From assembly GCA_947495055.1 (NCBI GenBank), contig CANLXO010000001.1:62001-126000 (forward strand): 64,000 nucleotides of DNA, in the 5' to 3' direction. The notes beneath the pieces were generated by a model, which was given only the letters and a program-made list of their open reading frames with translations, did not search any database and was not told where the DNA came from. Below are positions 8,421 to 18,355 of the stretch, piece by piece; position 1 is the stretch's first letter; every line of letters begins with the position of its first letter. This stretch comes from an uncultured Psychrobacter sp. GTDB taxonomy: Bacteria > Pseudomonadota > Gammaproteobacteria > Pseudomonadales > Moraxellaceae. The position numbers were made by a program, and so were the translations under genes.

Positions 8421-9593
8421 ATGACCGACACTCACAATGCTCTTAATACTCAAGCGCCGCAGCGCACTCCCTTATATCAGTCGCACGTTGATAGCGACGG
8501 CAAACTGGTAGATTTTTCGGGTTGGGAGCTACCTATTCATTACGGCTCACAAATCGAAGAGCATGAGGCGGTGCGTACTGATGCAGGTATGTTCGATGTG
8601 TCGCATATGGTGATCGTCGATATTAAGGGTGTTGATAGTAAAGCTTGGCTACAAAAGCTGCTAGCAAACGATGTCGACAAACTAAAAACGGTTGGTAAAG
8701 CTCTGTACTCGCCTATGCTCAATGAAGACGGCGGTATCATTGATGATTTGATTGTCTATCTCATGACCGAAGATGAGAGCGAATACCGTATTGTCTCTAA
8801 TGCTGCCACTCGTGATAAAGACATGGCACAATTTAATACAGTCGCTACAGACTTTGATATCACTATTACCGAGCGCACCGAGCTTGCAATGCTCGCGGTT
8901 CAAGGCCCTAATGCCGTCGCCAAATTAGCTGAGGCAAAGCCGAGCTGGAGTGAGACACTAGCGGGACTTAAGCCCTTTGTTGGTGCTGATCTTACTGATA
9001 TCGAAGGCACAGACTGGTTCGTTGCCCGTACAGGTTATACTGGTGAGGATGGCGTCGAAGTCATCATGCACGGTGATGACGCGCCTGCATTTTTTGAATT
9101 ATTAAAGCAGCACGGCATAAAACCAGCAGGGCTTGGTGCACGTGATACTTTGCGTATGGAAGCTGGCATGAATCTCTACGGTCACGATATGGATGAGACC
9201 ATCAGCCCGTATGAGAGCAACATGGGCTGGACCTTAGCGCTCAAAGACGAGCGTGATTTTGTTGGTCGCAGCGCTATGGTCAGCAAGCGTAAACAGTCCA
9301 AAGACGACAATACGGCGATGAAACAAGTGGGCCTATTACTTACCACCCGCGGCGTATTGCGTGAAGGCATGAGCGTGACCATCAATCAGGGGACAAGTGG
9401 AGAGCAAACTGGCGTTATCACCAGTGGCACCTTCTCCCCTAGCCTCAAACACTCTATCGCTATCGCCCGCGTTCCTGCCAGCATCACTGATGAAGATACC
9501 GTACAGGTGGATCTACGCGGTAAGGGCAAGTTCGTTGACGTTCGCGTACTCAAGCTACCATTTGTACGTAATGGTAAACAACAATTTGATTAA
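8421..9593 (+). CDS. gcvT: Aminomethyltransferase, glycine cleavage T protein
   Basis: The 390-residue product matches GcvT throughout: [78 protein letters not shown] and the C-terminal barrel ending in [14 protein letters not shown]. It transfers the methylene group from the aminomethyl-lipoyl H protein to tetrahydrofolate and releases ammonia. The start has an AAGGA ribosome binding site 6 nt upstream. It is the first gene after the tandem glycine riboswitch, so it should be induced by glycine. gcvH follows 104 nt later. Confidence 0.97.
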   Translation: MTDTHNALNTQAPQRTPLYQSHVDSDGKLVDFSGWELPIHYGSQIEEHEAVRTDAGMFDVSHMVIVDIKGVDSKAWLQKLLANDVDKLKTVGKALYSPMLNEDGGIIDDLIVYLMTEDESEYRIVSNAATRDKDMAQFNTVATDFDITITERTELAMLAVQGPNAVAKLAEAKPSWSETLAGLKPFVGADLTDIEGTDWFVARTGYTGEDGVEVIMHGDDAPAFFELLKQHGIKPAGLGARDTLRMEAGMNLYGHDMDETISPYESNMGWTLALKDERDFVGRSAMVSKRKQSKDDNTAMKQVGLLLTTRGVLREGMSVTINQGTSGEQTGVITSGTFSPSLKHSIAIARVPASITDEDTVQVDLRGKGKFVDVRVLKLPFVRNGKQQFD

Positions 9594-9697
9594 TTATCAA
9601 AGCTGATGGGTAGATTTTATCTTCCTCTTGGTTTTGGTTCGTATTCGCTTTACACTCTAACTTTTTAAACCATCCTCTATCATTTAGGAGAGAGACC

Positions 9698-10078
9698 ATG
9701 AGCAATATCCCAGCAGAACTTAAGTACATCGCCAGTCACGAATGGTTACGTCTAGAAGACGACGGCACCATTACCGTTGGCATCACTGATCACGCGCAGG
9801 ACCTATTAGGTGATGTGGTATTCGTCGAATTGCCAGATGTGGGCGATACGATTGCCGTTGATGATGAGATCTCAGTGGTTGAATCTGTCAAAGCCGCCTC
9901 TGATGTGTATGCGCCAATATCAGGTGAGATTGTCGCTATCAATGAAGCATTAGAAGACGATCCAGAAATCATCAACTCAGACCCATACGGCGAAGGGTGG
10001 TTCTTTAGAATGAAACCTGACAATATGGATGATTTTGAGGCCTTGATGACCGCTGACGAGTACGAAAACGAGCTGTAA
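9698..10078 (+). CDS. gcvH: Glycine cleavage system H protein
   Basis: The 126-residue H protein carries the lipoyl-lysine site ESVKAASD with Lys65, and the family blocks [25 protein letters not shown] and GWFFRMKP. It shuttles the aminomethyl group between the P and T proteins on lipoate. A strong ribosome binding site (TAGGAGAGAG) precedes the ATG. The length is normal for the family (about 125-130 residues). Downstream are about 280 bp before the nitroreductase gene. Confidence 0.97.
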   Translation: MSNIPAELKYIASHEWLRLEDDGTITVGITDHAQDLLGDVVFVELPDVGDTIAVDDEISVVESVKAASDVYAPISGEIVAINEALEDDPEIINSDPYGEGWFFRMKPDNMDDFEALMTADEYENEL

Positions 10079-10354
10079 TTGCTTTTTAGGTATTCAAAAA
10101 CTAACAGCTATCATTTGCAAACGCTAGCACTTGAATAGTACAGATATTGGCAAGAATACAGATACTGGCATCCGCTGGTATCTGTACCGATAAACGTTAT
10201 ACCTCTTATCTGAACTTGTCTGAACCTAGGCTGGTCCAGCTAATGTTACTTTAGATCAACATTATTATCAGTACTTGCTATTGGCTAAGCTTATCTCTAC
10301 CAAATAGCTAGACTGTTGATAATTATTTATCACTCATCTCTTTTTGCCGCCAGT
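10079..10354. other. gcvH-nitroreductase intergenic region with hairpin
   Basis: The region contains an inverted repeat ACAGATAC (10158-10165) / GTATCTGT (10178-10185) with a 12-nt loop, preceded by a similar half ACAGATATTGGCA. There is no T-run after it, so it may be an RNA-processing or stabilising hairpin rather than a terminator. No second glycine aptamer is visible. Confidence 0.4.
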
Positions 10355-11128
10355 ATGGACTTGTATATGACTACTGAGAACGCCAGCCCAAACCCTGATC
10401 TCGCTATGCCTGAGCACACGCCGCAATTACAAGCGTTTCGCGAAGTGGTTGAGTCGCGCCGCTCGGTACGCCGTTTCACTGACACCCCTATTCCAGATGA
10501 GGTAATGGCCGACTGCCTGCGCTTAGCGATGCTCGCGCCGAACTCGAGCAATCTACAGCCATGGGAGTTTTATGTCATTGATAGCGACAAAAAGCGCAAA
10601 AAAGCGATCAAAAACTGTATGGGTCAAAACGCGGCAAAAACTTCAGCTCGTCTGATTGCTGTCGTCGCTCGCACTGACATCTGGCACGATCACGCGCAGC
10701 AGATACTACGCGAGTATCCAGAAACCCCGATACCCAAAAAGGTTAAAGACTACTATACCAAAGTGGTCGCTTTAGACTTTTTGCGTGGTCCTGCCAATGT
10801 GGTATCGGCTGCTAAATGGAGCGCGACGCAAGTCTTTCGCCAAGTCAAAGGACCGATCAAATCCCCTTACTATACCTTTGATGATGTCAAAAACTGGGCA
10901 ACCAATAATACAGCCTTAGCGGCTGAAAACTTAATGCTAGCCCTGCGTGCACACGGATTTGATAGTTGCCCTATGGGCGGCTTCGATGAGCCTGCGATGA
11001 AGCGTTTACTTAGTCTTGGTGATGATCATCATGTGGTCATGATGATTGGCGCAGGCGAGCGTGCGGACAATGGTATTTATAGCGCTCAGTTTCGTTTCGA
11101 TGACGCGCAATTTGTGCATTACGTGTAG
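10355..11128 (+). CDS. Nitroreductase family protein
   Basis: The protein (about 258 residues from this start) is an FMN-dependent nitroreductase: FREVVESRRSVRRFTDTPIP is the N-terminal FMN-binding block, LAPNSSNLQPWEFYVI the second, and ALRAHGFDSCPMGGFDE the C-terminal one. Such enzymes reduce nitro compounds, quinones or flavins with NAD(P)H; the substrate cannot be told. It is inserted between gcvH and gcvP on the same strand and ends 72 nt before gcvP, so it may be co-transcribed with the glycine cleavage genes. No start has a good ribosome binding site; ATGs at 10367 and 10406 are alternatives. Confidence 0.85.
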   Translation: MDLYMTTENASPNPDLAMPEHTPQLQAFREVVESRRSVRRFTDTPIPDEVMADCLRLAMLAPNSSNLQPWEFYVIDSDKKRKKAIKNCMGQNAAKTSARLIAVVARTDIWHDHAQQILREYPETPIPKKVKDYYTKVVALDFLRGPANVVSAAKWSATQVFRQVKGPIKSPYYTFDDVKNWATNNTALAAENLMLALRAHGFDSCPMGGFDEPAMKRLLSLGDDHHVVMMIGAGERADNGIYSAQFRFDDAQFVHYV

Positions 11129-11200
11129 CAAGATCAAGATAAGCCGCTTGCCATTTTTAACTCTCAATACTCAATATCTAAAGCTTACTTAAGGACTGTC

Positions 11201-14104
11201 ATGACTCTCTCTCAACAACCGACGTTCGATACTTTTAAAGGCTTGTTTAATGAAGCTGAATTTGTCTATCGCCATTTAGGCTCTAACGATGCCAAGCAAG
11301 CAGATTTGCTCAGCGCTATCGGCTATAGCGATTTGGACACTTTCGTTGATGATACTGTCCCTGCGCCAGTACGTTTGAATAAAGCGCTAGATCTGCCTGT
11401 GGCGATGAGTGAGCACGCCGCCCTTGCCATACTGCGCGCGATGGCAGATAACATTACTGTTAATAAAAGCTATATCGGCCAAGGCTACTCGCCTGTACGC
11501 ATGCCAGCAGTCATTCAGCGTAACGTACTTGAAAATCCAGGCTGGTATACCGCTTATACGCCTTACCAAGCAGAAATCGCTCAGGGTCGCTTAGAAGCTT
11601 TGCTTAACTTCCAACAAGTTTGTATCGATCTGACTGGTCTTGAGCTTGCTGGTGCCTCACTATTAGATGAAGCGACCGCGGCAGCTGAAGCGATGGCGAT
11701 GTCTAAGCGCATGAGCAAAAGCAAATCCACGCAATTCTTCGTCGATGAGCGTATTTATCCGCAGACTTTGGATGTCATTCATACGCGTGCCAAGTATTTT
11801 GGTTGGGATGTCATCGTTGGTGATTTTGAACTCGCTAAGTCTGGCGATTATTTTGGCGCAATTTTTCAGTATGTCGGGGTTGAAGGCGATGTCAAAGACT
11901 TAACTGACGTCATCAGCGCGGTCAAAGAAAAGAAAACCTATACCTCTGTGATCAGCGACATCATGAGTTTGGTGTTGCTAAAGTCTCCTGCGGATATGGG
12001 CGCAGATATCGCGCTCGGTAGCACTCAGCGCTTTGGTATTCCAATGGGTTTTGGTGGTCCACATGCCGCCTACTTTGCGTTTTTGGACAAAGCTAAGCGC
12101 TCAGCCCCTGGTCGTATCATCGGCGTCTCAAAAGACTCGCAAGGCAATACCGCTCTGCGTATGGCACTACAGACGCGTGAGCAGCATATCCGCCGCGAAA
12201 AAGCCAACTCAAATATTTGTACCTCACAAGTTTTGCTCGCTAACCTAGCTGGTATGTACGCCGTCTATCATGGTCCAACGGGCGTTAAGCGCATTGCCAC
12301 TCGCATCCATGCCTTTGCTACTGCTTTTGCTGATGTGATTAGAAATAATAGCGACAACGATAATAACGTAAGCGTCGTCCATGACCAGTTCTTTGATACC
12401 GTCGTTGTCGACTGCGGCTCTGAGAAAATGGCGACGCAAATCTTTGAAAACGCGGATAATGTCGGCTATAACTTATGGCGTCATGACGATACCAAGATTG
12501 GGGTCGCCTTTAGTGAAACCAGTGATGTTGAAGATTTTAAAGTATTGACGCAATTGTTTGTCAGCAAGTCTCATGACTTACCCCAAAATGCGAGCGTATC
12601 ACTCGATAGCGCACATCTGCGTACTGATGATATCTTGACCCATCCTGTCTTTAACTCGCATCATACTGAGCACGAGATGCTGCGGTACTTAAAGTCACTA
12701 GAAGACAAAGATCTGGCGATGAACCGCAGTATGATCTCGCTTGGTAGCTGTACCATGAAGCTCAATGCCACCAGTGAGATGCTACCGATTACTTGGCCTG
12801 AATTTGCCAATGTGCATCCGTTTGCACCGCGTGACCAAGTCGGCGGTTATATCGAGATGATCGATAGCTTACAAGAGCAGCTCAAAGCCATCACAGGGTT
12901 TGATGATATCTCTATGCAGCCAAACTCTGGCGCCTCTGGTGAGTACGCAGGTCTCTTAGCCATCCGCCGCTATCATGAGTCTCTAGGCGAGACGGATCGT
13001 GATATCTGCCTGATTCCTATGTCAGCACACGGTACCAACCCTGCGACTGCCATTATGATGGGTATGAAAGTCGTTGTGGTAAAAACAGACGACAACGGCA
13101 ACATCGATATCGATGATCTAAAAGAAAAATGCGAAGAGCACAGTGCCAATTTAGGCGCGTTGATGATCACTTATCCATCGACGCATGGCGTGTTTGAAGA
13201 GGGTATCCGTGACATCTGTAGCCTCATTCACAAGCACGGCGGTCAAGTGTATATGGACGGCGCTAACATGAACGCTCAAGTCGGTATTATGCAGCCTGCA
13301 GATGTTGGCGCAGATGTTCTGCACATGAACCTGCACAAGACTTTTTGTATTCCGCATGGCGGCGGCGGTCCAGGTATGGGACCTATCGGTATGCAAGCGC
13401 ATCTAGCACCGTTTAAAGCCAACCATGTCCTAAGCCCTGTACACAATGCGCCAAATGACTGCTCAGCCGTATCAGCCGCGCCGTATGGTTCTGCGAGTAT
13501 CTTACCAATCTCATGGATGTATATTGCGATGATGGGCCGTGACGGTCTGCTTGAAGCCACTAAACTGGCGCTCCTCAATGCCAACTACGTCGCTGACAGC
13601 TTAAGGGATCACTACCCTGTACTCTATACGGGCAAAAACGGCCGCGTCGCGCACGAATGTATTATCGATATCCGTCCGCTAAAAGAAGAGACGGGCATCA
13701 CTGAGAGCGATATCGCTAAGCGCTTGATGGATTACGGTTTCCATTCGCCAACGATGAGTTTCCCAGTAGCAGGTACGCTCATGATAGAGCCGACCGAGTC
13801 TGAATCTAAAGAGGAGCTAGATCGTTTTATCGACGCGCTCAAATCTATCAAAGATGAGGCGATGAAAGCCAAAGCTGGCGATGACGGTTGGACACTAGAG
13901 GACAATCCACTAGTAAACGCGCCGCATACGGCATCGATGATTACCGATAGCGAGTGGTCGCATCCGTACAGCCGTGATACCGCTGCGTTCCCGCTGCCCT
14001 ATATCCGCGCGCATAAGTTCTGGCCTAGTGTTGCTCGCGTGGATGATGTCTATGGCGATAAGAACCTGATGTGCTCATGCCCTAGTATCGAAAACTATAT
14101 GTAG
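11201..14104 (+). CDS. gcvP: Glycine dehydrogenase (decarboxylating), P protein
   Basis: The 967-residue protein is a full-length single-chain P protein. The N-terminal half contains NKSYIGQGYSPVRMP and NPGWYTAYTPYQAEIAQGR. The C-terminal half contains SLGSCTMKLNATSEMLPI, the PLP-binding motif NLHKTFCIPHGGGGPG with Lys713, and the end block PLPYIRAHKFWPSVARVDD. It decarboxylates glycine and loads the aminomethyl group onto GcvH. A ribosome binding site AAGGACT precedes the start. A strong terminator follows. The promoter may be the upstream gcv transcript or one near 10300. Confidence 0.97.
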   Translation: MTLSQQPTFDTFKGLFNEAEFVYRHLGSNDAKQADLLSAIGYSDLDTFVDDTVPAPVRLNKALDLPVAMSEHAALAILRAMADNITVNKSYIGQGYSPVRMPAVIQRNVLENPGWYTAYTPYQAEIAQGRLEALLNFQQVCIDLTGLELAGASLLDEATAAAEAMAMSKRMSKSKSTQFFVDERIYPQTLDVIHTRAKYFGWDVIVGDFELAKSGDYFGAIFQYVGVEGDVKDLTDVISAVKEKKTYTSVISDIMSLVLLKSPADMGADIALGSTQRFGIPMGFGGPHAAYFAFLDKAKRSAPGRIIGVSKDSQGNTALRMALQTREQHIRREKANSNICTSQVLLANLAGMYAVYHGPTGVKRIATRIHAFATAFADVIRNNSDNDNNVSVVHDQFFDTVVVDCGSEKMATQIFENADNVGYNLWRHDDTKIGVAFSETSDVEDFKVLTQLFVSKSHDLPQNASVSLDSAHLRTDDILTHPVFNSHHTEHEMLRYLKSLEDKDLAMNRSMISLGSCTMKLNATSEMLPITWPEFANVHPFAPRDQVGGYIEMIDSLQEQLKAITGFDDISMQPNSGASGEYAGLLAIRRYHESLGETDRDICLIPMSAHGTNPATAIMMGMKVVVVKTDDNGNIDIDDLKEKCEEHSANLGALMITYPSTHGVFEEGIRDICSLIHKHGGQVYMDGANMNAQVGIMQPADVGADVLHMNLHKTFCIPHGGGGPGMGPIGMQAHLAPFKANHVLSPVHNAPNDCSAVSAAPYGSASILPISWMYIAMMGRDGLLEATKLALLNANYVADSLRDHYPVLYTGKNGRVAHECIIDIRPLKEETGITESDIAKRLMDYGFHSPTMSFPVAGTLMIEPTESESKEELDRFIDALKSIKDEAMKAKAGDDGWTLEDNPLVNAPHTASMITDSEWSHPYSRDTAAFPLPYIRAHKFWPSVARVDDVYGDKNLMCSCPSIENYM

Positions 14105-14125
14105 CACTAAAAATTTTTGAATTAA

Positions 14126-14165
14126 AAAACCTCCATATCAGCAAGTGATGTGGAGGTTTTATTTT
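14126..14165 (+). terminator. Rho-independent terminator of gcvP
   Basis: A 15-bp stem (AAAACCTCCATATCA paired with TGATGTGGAGGTTTT, one G-T wobble, 5-nt loop) is followed by ATTTT. Confidence 0.92.
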
Positions 14166-14290
14166 GCTTGTACTTTATCTGGGTTTTTATAGTCCTAGTA
14201 TCATAAATTCTAAATGAAAGAAAGGCGATTAGAATAACCTATCACTGGTATATACTTTCCGTGCTTTCGATGTAGCTTTGTAATTATTAA

Positions 14291-14974
14291 ATGCTGTATC
14301 AAACTTACCTCAGCAGCATTTTATTTGTTTTCGATTTAATCTTATGTGGAATAGCTAAAATGACTCGTGAAAATAAACTTACAACATCGCCTAGTCACGA
14401 GCCAATTCAGCTTGAAGGTGTGATACTCATATCAGGCATTATGTTTTTCGCTACTCTAGCCACAATTATCAATATTTATTTCAATCATTATAAGTTAAAT
14501 ATCAGCTGTGAAAAAGAACGGCCTGATGAAATCGCAATCTGCCAAGTTGTTAAAATAAACCTACTCGACCAGAAAACTGCATTGTTTGATGACCAACCTA
14601 TTACTACTGCTAATATATTAGGAGTAATAGTTTTTAACAGGAGTCCTAGCGCAGTTAGTAATAACTTCCAAAGAAAGATGTGTGAAGCTCAATTATATGG
14701 TATTTATGGAGAAGTAATTTGGAAGACTCAGCATTCTAATGGATGGTGGGAACAAAACTGCTTTGGATATGATGATAGTAATGCTTTTGTACGTTACTTG
14801 GAAAATCGACAAATGGCAAATGACAGTCGACTAACTCATCATTATCAACTTGTTATCTACAAACATTGGGATAGTTACTTATTAAGTTTTTTAGGATGGT
14901 CTGTTGTTGGGTCATTTATTTTTACAATATATTGCTACATAAGATCATGTATAGCCCTACGTAGAATAAGTTAA
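14291..14974 (+). CDS. Uncharacterised AT-rich membrane protein
   Basis: No family is recognised. The product (227 residues, or 204 if translation begins at the ATG at 14360, which has a better GGA ribosome binding site) has a membrane segment GVILISGIMFFATLATIINI near the N-terminus and another near the C-terminus (FLGWSVVGSFIFTIYCY). A hydrophilic domain of about 120 residues with Cys and Trp lies between them and is probably outside the cytoplasm. The gene and its flanks are visibly more AT-rich than neighbouring genes and follow the strong gcvP terminator, so it may have been acquired by transfer. It ends in a short basic tail. Confidence 0.65.
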   Translation: MLYQTYLSSILFVFDLILCGIAKMTRENKLTTSPSHEPIQLEGVILISGIMFFATLATIINIYFNHYKLNISCEKERPDEIAICQVVKINLLDQKTALFDDQPITTANILGVIVFNRSPSAVSNNFQRKMCEAQLYGIYGEVIWKTQHSNGWWEQNCFGYDDSNAFVRYLENRQMANDSRLTHHYQLVIYKHWDSYLLSFLGWSVVGSFIFTIYCYIRSCIALRRIS

Positions 14975-15113
14975 ATTAAAATAAAACTTACTAAATACAA
15001 CCTTTATAAGAACTCTACAATAACATGATTATAGAGGCCATAACTCTAGATTTCCAGCGGACTTTTGATATCTATATATTACTAAAATCACTTTTACTTA
15101 GTTATAATTAACA

Positions 15114-15791
15114 ATGCAAAAAAACAATCTTGTCATCCTCGTACACGGTCTACATCAAACCGCTTGGGTCATGCGCCCACTTGCCAAACGCTTGCAAGCA
15201 CAAGGCTATAGGACTCACCAGTACGGCTATCGCAGCATGCGCGATGGCATCAAAACCAATAGCGCACGACTCAATGAGTGGCTTAAGAATAATCACTCTC
15301 CTGATCAGCCGATAGGTCTCGTCGGGCATAGCTTAGGTGGTTTGATCATTCGAGATTTTGTTGCACATTACCCCAAGTGGAAAATCGGGCGCTGCGTCAC
15401 CTTGGGGACGCCCCACTTGGGCAGCGTAAGTGGCGATTATATCTGGCGATTAGCGCCTGCTATCGTTGGTAGATCTTATGAGCAAGCGTTGGATGGTACA
15501 GTTGCGCCACTACCAAGAAATATTGAGCTTGGCGTTATTGCAGGCAATAAAGCGCAGGGTTTAGGTCAGCCTATTTTAAGTTATCATAATCGTAAATTGC
15601 GAAAAAGCAATAATGACTTAAAAGATACAAGCTTAGCGCATGATGGTACCGTTTATGTGAGCGAGACTCAGCTTGCAGGCGCCAGCGATCATATTATTTT
15701 GCCTGTCACGCACACGGGGATGCTTTTTAAAAAGCAAGTCGCTTGGCAAGTGGTATATTTCTTAGACAATGGAGCGTTTAATCGTGACTAG
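15114..15791 (+). CDS. Alpha/beta hydrolase, esterase/lipase family
   Basis: The 225-residue protein starts with the strand-oxyanion segment LVILVHGLHQTAWVMRPLAK and has the nucleophile elbow GHSLGG (Ser near residue 71). TLGTPHLGSVSGD follows, and a late His occurs in SDHIILPVTHTGML. This pattern resembles small lipases and PGAP1-like esterases. There is no signal peptide, so it is probably cytoplasmic. The region upstream is AT-rich and has no clear ribosome binding site. Its stop codon lies 2 nt from the stop of the convergent rnd gene. Confidence 0.85.
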   Translation: MQKNNLVILVHGLHQTAWVMRPLAKRLQAQGYRTHQYGYRSMRDGIKTNSARLNEWLKNNHSPDQPIGLVGHSLGGLIIRDFVAHYPKWKIGRCVTLGTPHLGSVSGDYIWRLAPAIVGRSYEQALDGTVAPLPRNIELGVIAGNKAQGLGQPILSYHNRKLRKSNNDLKDTSLAHDGTVYVSETQLAGASDHIILPVTHTGMLFKKQVAWQVVYFLDNGAFNRD

Positions 15792-15793
15792 CT

Positions 15794-17008
15794 CTACCGA
15801 ACCCCCATGCCCTGCTGCAGCTCAACTTTGTGCTCTTCAATGACGGGTATCAAAGTCTGCGTCACCCACTCATAGCGCCAGCCTTGTAAACCTAGTGGCA
15901 TATCAGACAAATCCTTGTCATAGGCAATCAATTCATACAACTGATGTAGCCACTTTTTGCGCATGAGCACGCTGGCAGGCACGCCTATCTTTTCAGCTTG
16001 TTTGTCTATTGCCTGTTGCACCGCTTTTGAGAGTACTTTGTTTTTTGAGCGATAAGGCGGCGCTATGAGCGCTGGTTGCTCGGCCGCAGGTAGCGCCTTT
16101 GCATCCTTGATGATAGTGAGTAACTCCTCACCATATAGACGCAGCATACTACGATGCATGGTCGTCTTGTGCGCCAGTTCACGCATGGTGTTAGGCTTTT
16201 CGGTGATGATCTCACGTACCGCTTGTTTTTTGATGACAAAGGTGCGCGGCTGATTGGTCGCGCGCGCCAGCTGCTCGCGCCAAGTCGCTACCGCTTGCAA
16301 AACTGCCATTTGCTGCGCGTTGTATCGATAATCTGCCATGGTCAAATACATAGCATCATCTTCGATATGCTGCGTCTCATATAGCTCTGAGGCATAGAGC
16401 TGGCAATCGGCCCAGACATAATCGTATAAACCTTTTGATTTGAGCGCGTGCTCTATACTTAAATACAGCGCAGGCAAAAAGCGCACATCATCAATAGCGT
16501 ACTGCTCTTGCTCATCGGTTAATGGACGCTGGAGCCAATCGGACTGGCTGTGCTCCTTATCAATGTGCATATCGAGCTGCTCATCTAGCGCCTGCTGATA
16601 ACCCATTTGCAACTGTCCTGTTAAATAAGACAGTGCAATTTGGGTATCAAAAATATTGGTCAATGGCGGGCAACCTGATAGCAAATAAAATATCCCTAAA
16701 TCCTCGCCACAGGCATGCCAAATAGCCACATCCACTTCTGTTAGCGCTTGCCAAAACTCGCTCAATTGCAATTTTGGTGCATCAAGTAAGTAAATATGAT
16801 CGCCGACATTAAGCTGCACAAGTGCCAAACGCGGATAGTAAGTATCACGCTTGATAAATTCGGTATCTAATGCCACACGCCCGCACACTTTGAGCGCTTT
16901 GATGACTGCCCCTAACTGATACTGCTCGCGTACCCAAGTAACCTTGGCCTCATCGGCGATGTCTAACAAAGCATCGATATCGGGCTCTTTGGGCATTGAT
17001 GTCTGCAT
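15794..17008 (-). CDS. rnd: Ribonuclease D
   Basis: The protein is an RNase D: a DEDD exonuclease domain with exo I VALDTEFIKRDTYYPRLALVQ, exo II IWHACGEDLGIFY and exo III EQYAIDDVRFL, then an HRDC domain (about 75 residues including QQMAVLQAVATWREQLA) and a C-terminal extension ending near VELQQGMGVR. It trims the 3' ends of tRNA precursors and other RNAs. The reading frame stays open upstream to 17179. I chose the ATG at 17008 (MQTSMPKEPD), but a GTG at 17074 with an AGGT ribosome binding site is a serious alternative. Confidence 0.9.
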   Translation of the reverse strand: MQTSMPKEPDIDALLDIADEAKVTWVREQYQLGAVIKALKVCGRVALDTEFIKRDTYYPRLALVQLNVGDHIYLLDAPKLQLSEFWQALTEVDVAIWHACGEDLGIFYLLSGCPPLTNIFDTQIALSYLTGQLQMGYQQALDEQLDMHIDKEHSQSDWLQRPLTDEQEQYAIDDVRFLPALYLSIEHALKSKGLYDYVWADCQLYASELYETQHIEDDAMYLTMADYRYNAQQMAVLQAVATWREQLARATNQPRTFVIKKQAVREIITEKPNTMRELAHKTTMHRSMLRLYGEELLTIIKDAKALPAAEQPALIAPPYRSKNKVLSKAVQQAIDKQAEKIGVPASVLMRKKWLHQLYELIAYDKDLSDMPLGLQGWRYEWVTQTLIPVIEEHKVELQQGMGVR

Positions 17009-17248
17009 GTTGTCTGCTTTTAAAATACTAGCATCGGACACTTGAGTGTTTGTATCAGTTAGAACATGGGACACGGGCAGATACCTGCATAGATAGGAAT
17101 AAGAAGAAAACGTTGCCAGAACGGTCAAACGCTGGCAACGTTTAAGATTAGATACTAAAAATAAAGTATAGCAACACAAATGGGCAATTGCTCACTTATT
17201 ATAAGTCAATTTGACTACTACAATAAGCAGCTTACTACAGATTTTAAT

Positions 17249-17842
17249 TTATAAAAAAGAGCGATTTTGTAGCGCTTGCCCCAAGGTCATGCTGTCAAGG
17301 TACTCAAGCTCGCCGCCCATAGGAACGCCTTGCGCGAGGCGCGTGACCTTTTTGACATGGCGACTGACCGCCTCACTGATAAAATGCGCGGTCGTCTGTC
17401 CTTCTACCGTCGTCCCTGTTGCAAGTATCAGCTCATCGACAGGCTCTTGTTTGACGCGCCAAACCAACTGATCAATATTAAGATCATCGGCGCTAATACC
17501 ATCGATTGGGGACAAGTGACCCCCTAATACAAAATACAGACCGCGATAGCCTGCTGTTTGTTCAATAGCCATCACGTCAGCTGCCGTTTCTACCACGCAT
17601 AGCACCGTATCATCACGCCTAGGGTCTTGGCACAGCGGACAGACGTTATCATCACTAAAACTATGACAGCGCTGACACTCAACGATGTCTCGCATGGCTT
17701 CATCGAGCGCTTGCGCGAGCGCCATGCCTTGTGGACGTTTTTTTGTGAGTAAATGCAGCGCCATACGTTGGGCGCTCTTTTGGCCCACACCCGGCAAAAT
17801 ACGCAGCTGCTTAACCAGCTGATCAAATTTAGCTGTTAGCAA
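17249..17842 (-). CDS. recR: Recombination protein RecR
   Basis: The 197-residue protein has the RecR order: helix-hairpin-helix [20 protein letters not shown], a four-cysteine zinc site (CQRC...CPLC) near residues 57-72, then a Toprim domain ([28 protein letters not shown]) and the C-terminal [16 protein letters not shown]. RecR works with RecF and RecO to load RecA on gapped DNA. The start codon appears to be TTG, supported by the strong AAGGAA ribosome binding site 6-7 nt upstream and by the normal length. It lies downstream of ybaB, but a hairpin terminator separates the two. Confidence 0.95.
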   Translation of the reverse strand: MLTAKFDQLVKQLRILPGVGQKSAQRMALHLLTKKRPQGMALAQALDEAMRDIVECQRCHSFSDDNVCPLCQDPRRDDTVLCVVETAADVMAIEQTAGYRGLYFVLGGHLSPIDGISADDLNIDQLVWRVKQEPVDELILATGTTVEGQTTAHFISEAVSRHVKKVTRLAQGVPMGGELEYLDSMTLGQALQNRSFL

Positions 17843-17874
17843 AATTGTTTCCTTTATCTATAAACCGTAGCTAT

Positions 17875-17912
17875 AAAAATGGGGTCGTATCATAGTGATA
17901 ACAACCCCATAA
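17875..17912 (-). terminator. Terminator or attenuator between ybaB and recR
   Basis: The arms ATGGGGTCGT and ACAACCCCAT (one mismatch) form a 10-bp stem. Read on the minus strand it ends CCCCATTTTTATAG, a typical intrinsic terminator. It would stop or attenuate ybaB transcripts before recR. Confidence 0.75.
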
Positions 17913-17950
17913 TTGACCCTAGCAGGTCATAGTTTTTGGCAAATTTGATA

Positions 17951-18280
17951 CTAGAACATGCCTTGCATACCAGGTGGCAAGCCCATACCAGAGGTCGCGC
18001 CTGTCATCGTTTCTTCGTATAACTCATCCGCTTGACGAACCGCATCATTGATAGCGGCAGCGATCAAATCTTCGATCATATCAGGCTCGTCCTCTAAAAG
18101 ACTTGGATCAATGCTGATACGCTTGACCACGTGACGACCAGTCATGGTCACTTTGACCAGACCACTGCCCGCTTCTGCTTGTACTTCTTTATTAGCCAGC
18201 TCTTTTTTGGCGTTCTCGACGTTGGCTTCGACTTTCTTTTGCATCGTTTGCGCTTGTTGCATGAGTGCTTGAATGTTCAT
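17951..18280 (-). CDS. ybaB: YbaB/EbfC family nucleoid-associated protein
   Basis: The 109-residue protein begins [20 protein letters not shown] and contains the family core [23 protein letters not shown], then a helical [17 protein letters not shown] and the Gly/Met-rich tail [12 protein letters not shown]. YbaB proteins are small DNA-binding dimers usually encoded with dnaX and recR. Here recR follows but dnaX is absent; metZ lies immediately upstream instead. A ribosome binding site AAGAGG is present. Confidence 0.95.
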   Translation of the reverse strand: MNIQALMQQAQTMQKKVEANVENAKKELANKEVQAEAGSGLVKVTMTGRHVVKRISIDPSLLEDEPDMIEDLIAAAINDAVRQADELYEETMTGATSGMGLPPGMQGMF

Positions 18281-18355
18281 AATGGCCTCTTCTTTTGATA
18301 AACGAGTGGTTTTGATAAATAAGTAAAATTGTAATAAGTGATTATAGCGCTATCT

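Noticed and set aside
13276..13584. Antisense open frame inside gcvP
   Set aside because: Shadow of the conserved PLP-binding region of gcvP.
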